Shown here one piece after another: positions 14,913 through 21,201 of a DNA stretch of 25,487 nucleotides. The stretch comes from CAZFLY01 sp964519995 (GTDB lineage Bacteria > Planctomycetota > Phycisphaerae > Sedimentisphaerales > Anaerobacaceae). Both the position numbers and the translations under genes were made by a program. Position 1 is the first letter of the stretch, and the number at the start of each line of letters is the position of its first letter. The stretch is taken from positions 1 through 25,487 of the forward strand of contig CAZFLY010000043.1 in assembly GCA_964519995.1 (NCBI GenBank). Direction: 5' to 3'. Under the pieces are notes generated by a model, which had not been told where the DNA came from, did not search any database, and worked only from the letters and a program-made list of their open reading frames with translations.

Positions 14913-16160
14913 ATGGGATCAAAACAAAAAAAGATATTTAGAACTACTTTTACAACATACACAGAGGAGGAAATCATTGGTGAGGGTGGTTCTGGCCGTA
15001 TTTTCAAGGTAGTCGATGATTCTGGAGCTATCTGGGCCCTTAAGCTGTTAGACTCCTCAAAAGCTACTACGGAAAAAAAGAAGCGATTCAAGAACGAACT
15101 GCTCTTTTGCCATAGGAACAAGCATTGGAATATAGTGACCGTAACGGATCACGGCAATTATGCCCAGGATATGAAGTATTCGCCTTTCTATGTAATGCCT
15201 TTATATGACGGTTCAATGAGAAAGCTACTCAACTCAGGCTTACCGAATGAAAAAGCTCTAAAGTACTTCGCAAATATACTTGATGGAGTTGAAGCTGCTC
15301 ACTTACAAGGAGTGATTCACAGGGACCTTAAACCAGAGAACATACTATATGACAATAAGAATGATATTTTGCTGATTGCTGATTTTGGAATTGCACATTT
15401 TAAAGAAGATGAACTGTTCACCGCAGTTGAGACTAGAGACTCAACAAGGTTGGCCAACTTCCTATATGCCGCTCCAGAACAAAGAAGTCGAGTTCTTGCA
15501 GTAGATCACCGCGCTGACATCTATGCTCTTGGTCTCATTCTCAATGAGATGTTCACCGGGCAGGTTCCTCATGGTACAAAATACAAAACCATCACCCAAA
15601 CTGCTCCCGAATATGCCTATCTTGACGATCTAGTAACACAGATGTTAAGCCAATCTCCAGAAGACAGGTTCTCATCGATTGAAGAAATTAAGCAACAACT
15701 CATCGGTCGACGGAATGAGTTTATATCTCGACAACATCTCAGTGAGTTGAAAGAGACCGTCATTCCGGTTACCGAAATTGATGATCCTCTGATTGCTGAT
15801 CCTCCTCACTTGGTTAATTTTAACTGGGATCGCGGAACGCTTACTCTATACCTTAGCTGTCCCGTAAATAATGAGTGGGTATGGGCACTGAATAACATGG
15901 GTAGTTATGGATCTCTTTTTGGTAAGGGGCCTAAGGATTTCTCTGTTTCGGGTGACAAAGCAGTAATAACAGCCAGTGAAAATGAAGTTCAAGAAATCAT
16001 TGACTTTTTTAAAAGTTGGCTGCCCAAAGCAAATCAGGTATATAAAAACCGAGTTAAACAAGAGAAGGAACAGGAGGAGGAAGCGAAACGAAAAGAACTT
16101 GAACGAAAGATCAAAGAACAAGAAGCGCGTCAACGAGTGCTGAAGAATACAAAAATATAA
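14913..16160 (+). CDS. Soluble Ser/Thr protein kinase with coiled-coil tail
   Basis: The 415-aa protein has a complete Hanks-type kinase domain: glycine loop GEGGSG near residues 23-28, ATP-anchoring Lys 44 in WALKLL, catalytic loop HRDLKPEN at about 136-143, DFG at about 157-159, AAPEQ activation end at about 187-190 and the F-helix Asp in DHRADIYALG. From about 280 to 370 a C-terminal region (LVNFNWDRGTLTLYLSCPV...FFKSWLPKANQVYKNRV) matches nothing I can name. The last 45 residues are a highly charged Glu/Lys/Arg helix. It has no membrane segment or sensor domain, unlike PknB-type kinases. ATG 14913 is chosen for AGGTGA at 14896-14901; GTG 14898 is the alternative. It stands alone in the accessory stretch ahead of the nucleotidyltransferase; a defence or conflict role is only a guess. 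Confidence 0.88.
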   Translation: MGSKQKKIFRTTFTTYTEEEIIGEGGSGRIFKVVDDSGAIWALKLLDSSKATTEKKKRFKNELLFCHRNKHWNIVTVTDHGNYAQDMKYSPFYVMPLYDGSMRKLLNSGLPNEKALKYFANILDGVEAAHLQGVIHRDLKPENILYDNKNDILLIADFGIAHFKEDELFTAVETRDSTRLANFLYAAPEQRSRVLAVDHRADIYALGLILNEMFTGQVPHGTKYKTITQTAPEYAYLDDLVTQMLSQSPEDRFSSIEEIKQQLIGRRNEFISRQHLSELKETVIPVTEIDDPLIADPPHLVNFNWDRGTLTLYLSCPVNNEWVWALNNMGSYGSLFGKGPKDFSVSGDKAVITASENEVQEIIDFFKSWLPKANQVYKNRVKQEKEQEEEAKRKELERKIKEQEARQRVLKNTKI

Positions 16161-16311
16161 TAGAAAACATCTATAAGAAAATAGAAATTAGGGACATCCA
16201 CCATCTTCATATAGTAAACAAGATAAATTGAGGCAATTGAATAATATTGTTCGCGGGCCTTCGGTTTGAAGGGTGTTCGCTTATAATTAGCCTCTTAAAG
16301 GAAAAAATGAG

Positions 16312-16839
16312 ATGACAGGTAAGGAATTCATTAACTCTCTGGCGAATGGGAAATCAGACATTATCCAGATGCTCCTGGATATTCTTTCAAAAACGGATTC
16401 GCGGTATTGCCTGATCGGAGGACTTGCAGTAAACGCTTATGTTGAACCTGTCGTAAGCCTTGATTTGGATATCGTCGCAGCGGTTGAAGATATTGAGGCT
16501 ATTTGCAACGCGGCCAAAGATAACGGCTTAAAGGTTGAGCAATTCGAGCATAGCGTGAACATCACGAGCAAGAGTTCCGACCTGCGGATTCAACTTCAGG
16601 CCGATCCCCGGTACCAGAAGTTTGTTTCAGTTTCAGAGGATAGAAATGTGCTGGGTTACAAGATGAAGGTCGCAAGGCTTGAAGACGTATTGCAGGGCAA
16701 AGTCTGGGCGTACATGGATAAATCGCGGCGGAAGAGCAAACGACAAAAGGATTTGGCTGATATCTTTCGCATCATAGAGAGGTATCCACAACTTGAGGCA
16801 TCGCTACCACAAAGCCTTCGGGAAGAATTGGACAAATAA
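16312..16839 (+). CDS. Nucleotidyltransferase-like protein (AbiEii/MNT-type)
   Basis: The 175-aa protein has the polymerase-beta-type nucleotidyltransferase core: LIGGLAVNAY (GG at residues 36-37), 13 residues later DLDIV (Asp 51 and Asp 53), and a third strand near RIQLQADPR. A Lys- and Arg-rich helical segment, VWAYMDKSRRKSKRQKDLADIFRII, resembles the K..KD..D element of AbiEii and related toxins. Such proteins transfer nucleotides to RNA or protein and often act as toxins, but no AbiEi-like or other antitoxin gene is adjacent. AAAGGA at 16297-16302 lies 9 nt before the ATG. A TATAAT stands at 16282-16287 without a good -35. It follows the kinase by 151 nt. It could equally be a housekeeping-type orphan nucleotidyltransferase. 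Confidence 0.8.
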   Translation: MTGKEFINSLANGKSDIIQMLLDILSKTDSRYCLIGGLAVNAYVEPVVSLDLDIVAAVEDIEAICNAAKDNGLKVEQFEHSVNITSKSSDLRIQLQADPRYQKFVSVSEDRNVLGYKMKVARLEDVLQGKVWAYMDKSRRKSKRQKDLADIFRIIERYPQLEASLPQSLREELDK

Positions 16840-17130
16840 TAGGGGGCGAACATACCGCTCCAGCAAAGTGCGGGCAAGCCAAACCTCTGGGTTCTTACAA
16901 TAAGCATTAGGGACGAAACTTTGGACAGCGTGTCTGATGAAAAACGTGGTTCGCGGCTAATGAGTTGGTAGTAAGGGATCGGTGGATCGGTATTCAGCAT
17001 TCGTATTTTGTTCCGGCCAAAAGTTGAATAAAATTGCCGCGACAGTATGGAGTGGGACTCGTAGCTATTCTATCAAGAGGGATTCTGTCTAAGGGCTCTG
17101 CAAATAGTTGATGTTACATCTTGTTCGTTA
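16840..17130. other. Non-coding stretch upstream of the palindromic repeats
   Basis: No gene is supported. Around 16989-17010 the trio ggtattc, agcattc, gtatttt has a 7-bp period like the heptamer arrays elsewhere, and gatcggtattc at 16985-16995 recurs at 19286-19296 next to the anti-sigma stop. This suggests the heptamer family is dispersed in decayed form. Confidence 0.4.
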
Positions 17131-17160
17131 GCAGATGCCTCGGCTTCGCTCGGCATGACA
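17131..17160. repeat. Palindromic repeat, copy 1
   Basis: A 30-bp unit with arms atgcc and ggcat around tcggcttcgctc. It matches copy 3 at 17581-17610 at 27 of 30 positions. Two of the three differences fall on paired positions (C-G here, T-A there), so the stem is conserved by compensation. Confidence 0.75.
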
Positions 17161-17188
17161 TGGTAACACAGCCAAAAGTCCCTCAATA

Positions 17189-17236
17189 TGTCATTTCGAC
17201 CGAAACGATGCGTAGCATCGTGTAGTGGAGAAATCT
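17189..17236. repeat. Palindromic repeat, inverted long copy 2
   Basis: It begins tgtcatttcga and ends ggagaaatct, the reverse orientation of copies 1 and 3, which run agatg...catgaca. Inside it is a perfect small dyad cgatgc-gta-gcatcg (17206-17220). It resembles the REP-like repeat seen in many environmental genomes next to GIY-YIG genes. Confidence 0.65.
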
Positions 17237-17303
17237 GGTTTCGCAAGGTGGTATCCCCTATAATGGACGCATACCTGCAAGCAAAACTTATTACGTTTAT
17301 ATC

Positions 17304-17561
17304 ATGGCCAGCCAATCGCGTACTTTGTATGTCGGGATCACCAACAATATCCGTAGAAGAGTTTGGGAGCATAGGACAGGATTGGTCGAAGGTTTTACCC
17401 ATTGTTATATGATTGACACGCTGGTTTATGTTGAATCATTCGATGATGCACTTTCTGCAATTGAAAGAGAAAAGCAAATCAAACACTGGAGACGAGATAA
17501 GAAACTACGGTTAATCACTCAGGCCAACCCTAATTGGCGTGACCTTGGTGACGGATTGTAA
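17304..17561 (+). CDS. GIY-YIG nuclease (UPF0213 type), disrupted N-terminus
   Basis: The small single-domain GIY-YIG endonuclease has LYVGITNN (the YIG half), the catalytic Arg in NNIRRRVWEH, and the catalytic Glu in SAIEREKQIKHWRR, ending NPNWRDLGDGL as family members do. Annotated from ATG 17304 it is 85 aa, but the codons before that ATG read KTYYVYI, exactly the first strand with the GIY half. No ATG, GTG or TTG lies upstream in that frame. An ATG at 17264 (MDAYLQA) is in a different frame, so a 1-nt deletion near 17282 would explain both. Either the gene is frameshifted, starts from a rare codon, or makes a clipped protein. A TATAAT lies at 17259-17264. It is bounded by palindromic repeats at 17189-17236 and 17581-17610. 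Confidence 0.85.
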   Translation: MASQSRTLYVGITNNIRRRVWEHRTGLVEGFTHCYMIDTLVYVESFDDALSAIEREKQIKHWRRDKKLRLITQANPNWRDLGDGL

Positions 17562-17580
17562 GATAAGTATCGAACACAAA

Positions 17581-17610
17581 GCAGATGTCTCGACTTCGCT
17601 CGACATGACA
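17581..17610. repeat. Palindromic repeat, copy 3
   Basis: A 30-bp unit beginning 20 nt after the GIY-YIG stop, exactly 450 bp downstream of copy 1 and 27/30 identical. Arms atgtc and gacat replace the atgcc and ggcat of copy 1, keeping the pairing. Confidence 0.75.
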
Positions 17611-17671
17611 ATGGCTATACCAAATTACTTGAATGGATTTAATGCATCAGAGAGGTTAAAATAACGGATGT

Positions 17672-17866
17672 ATGATGAAGAAACGTCTATCTTTGCACAA
17701 TAAGGCTATGTTGGCTATGAGGGAGGCCGTAAAGGAAGTAATCGAGCGGCATAAAAAGGAAAAACGGCCACTTGCTGTCTGGAACTGGAAGACGCAGAAA
17801 GTTATATTCATGTCACCGGCCACAGCTTTACGTAAATATAATAAGGACGTACAGTCAAAAAATTAA
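17672..17866 (+). CDS. Small basic protein of 64 aa, uncharacterised
   Basis: The protein starts MMKKRLSLHNKAMLAMREAV, continues with a helix KEVIERHKKEKRPLAVWNWK and closes with a short strand KVIFMSPATALRKY. The arrangement of a helical AM.EAV..VI..HKK segment then PLAVW...K.. resembles small conserved hypothetical proteins that I have seen in many phyla, but with no function I can name. It is Lys/Arg-rich and could be nucleic-acid binding or an antitoxin-like partner. No clear ribosome-binding site precedes it. It stands between the repeat-bounded unit and the PQQ-like gene. Confidence 0.6.
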   Translation: MMKKRLSLHNKAMLAMREAVKEVIERHKKEKRPLAVWNWKTQKVIFMSPATALRKYNKDVQSKN

Positions 17867-17924
17867 GATTATAGCGGGACTGTTGAAAAACGTGGTTGGC
17901 TGCCGTTATGAAAGGAGTTGGACC

Positions 17925-19166
17925 ATGAGAAGAATTATAGCTTTATCAATGTTGATAGTGATGGTCGTTTCTGGTGTGAGTGTCTATGCTGGGGACTGTC
18001 CTCGTTTTCGAGGGCCGGCTGGCGACGGCAAGTTCGAGGAGACCGGACTATTAAAGAAATGGCCCGAGGGCGGGCCAAAACTCGCCTGGTCTGCGAAGGG
18101 GCTTGGTAAGGGTTTTTCTTCAGCCACAATTGTCAACGAGACTGTCTATGTAACGGGTATGGACGACCAGAATCAGGGTTATCTGTTTGCCTTTAACATG
18201 GATGGTTCACCGAAATGTAAGACGGCATACGGACCGGAGCTGGAAAAACGTGGCCCGGCGGTACCAGGCACACGCGCCACGCCGGTAATCGACGGCGACC
18301 GGATATTCCTAATGACCGGCTTCGGCAAGCTGATCACATTCGAGGCCGCGACGGGGAAAGTGCTCAAAACGATTGACCTGTTGGAGCAATTCGGTGCCGA
18401 GCAGGCGAAATTCGGCTTTGCCGAGTGCGTGCAGGTCGATGCAAAGAATGTCATCTGCACACCCGGCGGACCTGACGCATCGCTCGTGGCCCTGAACAAA
18501 AATACAGGCGAGACAGTCTGGCAAACCAGGGGCCTTAGTCAGCCGACGGCCTACTGCGCCGCCAGGATTATCAACCACGGAGGAAAACAACTCCTCGTCA
18601 CCATGGTAGAGAAGGCTTGTGTAGCCGTTGACCCGGATACAGGCAAGGTCTTATGGCAGTATGATTACCCGCAACGGCACGGTGTTCAGCCCAATCCGCC
18701 GCTCTATGCCGATGGCATGATATACATCTGCTCGGGCGCTGGCAAAGGCGGCACAATGCTGGAACTGTCAGAAGACAGCCAAAGCGTAACACCAAAATGG
18801 ACGGACAAGACGCTGGATTGCCAGATGCAAGGCGTTATTTTGATCAACGGCTGCATATACGGAACCGCTCAGAGCGCTAATAAGGGACTTGTCTGCCTGG
18901 ATTGGAAAACGGGTGAGGTTAAATGGAACACCGATGCAATCAAGCAAGGTGTCGTGATATGCGCTGACGGAATGCTGTATATCTATGCGGTAGAAGGAAC
19001 GATGCATCTGGTCAAGCCCAATCCTGAGGCCTTCGAGCCGGTCAGCCAATTCGCCATTACCGAGGGCGCTAACCAGAATTGGGCCCATCCGACGATTGCC
19101 AACGGTCGGCTGTATGTCCGCCACGGTGATGCGCTAATGGCATACGACATCAAAGCCGGAACTTAA
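17925..19166 (+). CDS. Secreted PQQ-like beta-propeller protein
   Basis: The 413-aa protein has a signal peptide (MRRIIALSMLIVMVVSGVS, cleavage after VYA) and a series of PQQ-like propeller blades. Blade cores are visible as LITFEAATGKVLKTID, LVALNKNTGETVWQTR, CVAVDPDTGKVLWQYD and LVCLDWKTGEVKWNTD. The N-terminal DCPRFRGPAGDGKFEETGLLKKWPEGGPKLAW is the usual opening of planctomycete PQQ-binding-like proteins (W-x-x-FRGP). No quinoprotein dehydrogenase active-site motif is seen, so it is more likely a binding or scaffold propeller than an enzyme. ATG 17925 has AAAGGAG at 17911-17917; upstream in-frame codons lack this and would bury the signal. Confidence 0.92.
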   Translation: MRRIIALSMLIVMVVSGVSVYAGDCPRFRGPAGDGKFEETGLLKKWPEGGPKLAWSAKGLGKGFSSATIVNETVYVTGMDDQNQGYLFAFNMDGSPKCKTAYGPELEKRGPAVPGTRATPVIDGDRIFLMTGFGKLITFEAATGKVLKTIDLLEQFGAEQAKFGFAECVQVDAKNVICTPGGPDASLVALNKNTGETVWQTRGLSQPTAYCAARIINHGGKQLLVTMVEKACVAVDPDTGKVLWQYDYPQRHGVQPNPPLYADGMIYICSGAGKGGTMLELSEDSQSVTPKWTDKTLDCQMQGVILINGCIYGTAQSANKGLVCLDWKTGEVKWNTDAIKQGVVICADGMLYIYAVEGTMHLVKPNPEAFEPVSQFAITEGANQNWAHPTIANGRLYVRHGDALMAYDIKAGT

Positions 19167-19324
19167 GACAATTCCGCTGCGAGCTCGAAGCAAAAGCGAA
19201 AGGCTATGGCTACTTGACGAGTTTCGCGATTTGCCTGCAATGAAGGTGTTCTGCAGTATGAGCACTCCGTTACTTTCTCGTTGTCGATCGGTATTCGGCA
19301 GGAAGTTCAAGAGCAGGCAGTCTG

Positions 19325-20308
19325 CTATTCGGTGCCGATAAGCACAATAGTCAGATTAACCCGGGCTTTGCCCTCGGTTTGCACGGCTGTTTTCTCAACT
19401 TTCTTTTGGTTCCAGGTCAGAACAGGCTTTGGTATAGCGGGTAAATCAGCAGCATCCTTCTCGATGACAGCTAACACTTCTTGTCCCGGCATGAGCATAG
19501 CTACGTTGTTCAAAACTGCAAAGCCCCTTGCCACCTCAGCGCATGTCTTGAGATTGTCCTGGTTGACAACATCCGAAATCTGTTCAGCGGTGATAGCAGC
19601 GACCGCAATCGGTGAGCCAAACTGCTCGGTCTCAACAAGCAGCCTTGTTGAATCAAATCTCCCCCATATACTGCCTAAATCCGCCAATAGCAAATTCAGG
19701 CCCTCCTTACTACAGCTAAGAGAGTATAATTTCCTATCACCAAGGTGTCCCGACGTGACACAATCCGAAAGTCTGTTATCCTCAATCGCTCTATTGAGAA
19801 ATGCGTCAACCGCGACTAAGTCAGCGGTTCTTAACTCGAGCCTGCCGATAAAGCCTTTATCTAAACTCGCACCGATGCCGGAGTCTGTCACGCCAATTGG
19901 TGCGGCGGGCTGCAAGTCAGCGATATGAATCACCTGGCGACCGCCGGTATCAGGCGCAATGATTGTGTAGATCACCACGCCCAAAACACTAACCAAGGCA
20001 ATCATCGCCGCCGCAGCTATAACTTTGCGCATTAGCAGGCTCTTCATACCTTGGCCAACCACAGAAGATGGAACTGCCAACAACGTCCTTCTCTCCAGCG
20101 ACGCTTTGACCTGTTCCAACAGCCCAGAAGGGGCCGCCACGTGTGGTATAGAACTAATTAGAGTTTTACATCGCTGTAACTGTTGCAGACGCCTCGCAAC
20201 CGATGAGTCATGCGTAATCATCTGCTGGACATCAGTTAGCTTACTTTCCGTCAACTCTCCATCAATGAAGTTATTGAGCAATTCGTCGATATCCGGATTA
20301 GGCTTCAT
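19325..20308 (-). CDS. Membrane-bound anti-sigma factor
   Basis: The 327-aa protein has a cytoplasmic N-terminal domain of about 90 residues (DIDELLNNFIDGELTESKLT, then an RRLQQLQRCKTLI helix), one transmembrane helix at about 95-117 (VIAAAAMIALVSVLGVVIYT) and a 200-residue domain outside the membrane. The opening resembles zf-HC2-type anti-sigma domains, but the HxxxCxxC zinc triad is absent. The external part is not recognised and may sense the signal. Its ATG shares one base with the sigma stop (TAATG), so the two are coupled. It is presumed to hold the sigma factor below at the membrane until signalled. Confidence 0.82.
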   Translation of the reverse strand: MKPNPDIDELLNNFIDGELTESKLTDVQQMITHDSSVARRLQQLQRCKTLISSIPHVAAPSGLLEQVKASLERRTLLAVPSSVVGQGMKSLLMRKVIAAAAMIALVSVLGVVIYTIIAPDTGGRQVIHIADLQPAAPIGVTDSGIGASLDKGFIGRLELRTADLVAVDAFLNRAIEDNRLSDCVTSGHLGDRKLYSLSCSKEGLNLLLADLGSIWGRFDSTRLLVETEQFGSPIAVAAITAEQISDVVNQDNLKTCAEVARGFAVLNNVAMLMPGQEVLAVIEKDAADLPAIPKPVLTWNQKKVEKTAVQTEGKARVNLTIVLIGTE

Positions 20309-20913
20309 TATAGAATAGCCTCCATAATTTCTCTCAGATTGCTCCTGGCCCTGCTGATTCTGCTCTTTACTGTTCCCAATTCAACACCCAATACCGCTGC
20401 AATCTGAGCGTAATTCATACCTTCAATATCACGCAGGACAATAACAGTCCTGTGCTCATCATCAAGTTTCATTAACAATTCGAGTGCTATTTCGCCCAAC
20501 TCTTTATTTTGAGCAACGGTCGAAGGATCAGGCGCCCTTTCATCGCTCAAAAACTCACTCAGTGCATGCGCCGCTTTGCCACCATTTTCATAATCATCGG
20601 CATCGAGCGATCTAAAGCTGAGCCTGTTGCTTCTCCGACAATAGTTTAAGGTCAAGTTAACAGCAATCCTAAACGCCCAAGTGTAAAAGCTGCTCTTGCC
20701 CTTGAACCTGTCGATGCTTTCTATTATTTTGACAAACGTATCCTGTGTAAGTTCCGCAGCGTCATCAGTGTTGGCACATATTCTCAATATCACGTTATAA
20801 ATGCGATTTTGATACTTGAGGACAAGCCTCTCCATCGCTGCTGAATCGCCAGTCCGGCACTGCTCAACCAACGCGGTATCGTCAATATTGACGCTTGCCC
20901 ATTCAGTGCGCAC
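20308..20913 (-). CDS. ECF RNA polymerase sigma factor
   Basis: The 201-aa sigma-70 family factor has only regions 2 and 4. Region 2 is DAAELTQDTFVKIIESIDRF and FYTWAFRIAVNLTLNYCRR, including the core-binding and -10-reading helices. Region 4 is MKLDDEHRTVIVLRDIEGMNYAQIAAVLGVELGTVKSRISRAR, the -35-reading helix-turn-helix. The start is GTG at 20913, 4 nt after an AGAAGAG-like site. The linker between regions is longer than in the smallest ECFs. It directs stress- or envelope-type regulons with its membrane anti-sigma partner, whose gene it overlaps by one base. Its own target promoter is not evident in the window. Confidence 0.94.
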   Translation of the reverse strand: MRTEWASVNIDDTALVEQCRTGDSAAMERLVLKYQNRIYNVILRICANTDDAAELTQDTFVKIIESIDRFKGKSSFYTWAFRIAVNLTLNYCRRSNRLSFRSLDADDYENGGKAAHALSEFLSDERAPDPSTVAQNKELGEIALELLMKLDDEHRTVIVLRDIEGMNYAQIAAVLGVELGTVKSRISRARSNLREIMEAIL

Positions 20914-21123
20914 AATCTCTTCTCTTATTTAGACCTATCTACAACCAAAAAAGTTCCTTATTTAAATAAAACTACGGAATATAATCGCAGATTGGACCTC
21001 TGCGGTCAAACCAATTTGGTCCAGCCAAAACCAACAAATGACAATGCTACCCAGCTTTTAACACTCACTTTGCTTATAATGCAGGGGCTTCGCCTCTTTG
21101 ACTATCTGCGGGGCTGTCATCAT

Positions 21124-21158
21124 AAAAAAACTGGGGCCTATGCAACCGCATAGGCCCC
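21124..21158 (-). terminator. Rho-independent terminator of the large secreted protein gene
   Basis: A perfect 11-bp GC-rich stem, ggggcctatgc (21133-21143) with gcataggcccc (21148-21158), loop aacc, is followed on the minus strand by a run of seven T (A-run 21124-21130). It begins 43 nt after the stop at 21202. No gene on the plus strand could use it. Confidence 0.93.
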
Positions 21159-21201
21159 GAAACGATACAGAGTATAGTGTCATTCTTACTTGGTAGCGCA
21201 C

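Larger units (their letters stand above)
17189..17610 (+). mobile_element. Candidate repeat-bounded GIY-YIG unit
   Basis: The unit begins with tgtcatttcga (17189-17199) and ends with tcgacatgaca (17600-17610), which are inverted repeats matching at 10 of 11 positions. Between them lies one gene, the small GIY-YIG nuclease. The 30-bp repeat copy 1 sits 28 nt outside the left end. The structure is that of a short nuclease gene carried between, or acting on, palindromic repeats. Mobility itself is inference. Confidence 0.45.

Noticed and set aside
16312..16839. Canonical AbiE toxin-antitoxin system
   Set aside because: The AbiEi antitoxin gene is missing; only the nucleotidyltransferase is present.
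17131..17610. CRISPR array
   Set aside because: Only two same-orientation repeat copies with a 420-bp gap holding a gene; no regular spacers.
21083..21098. aggggcttcgcctct hairpin near the sigma promoter region
   Set aside because: Short stem with a wobble pair, no T-run and no gene in position to use it.
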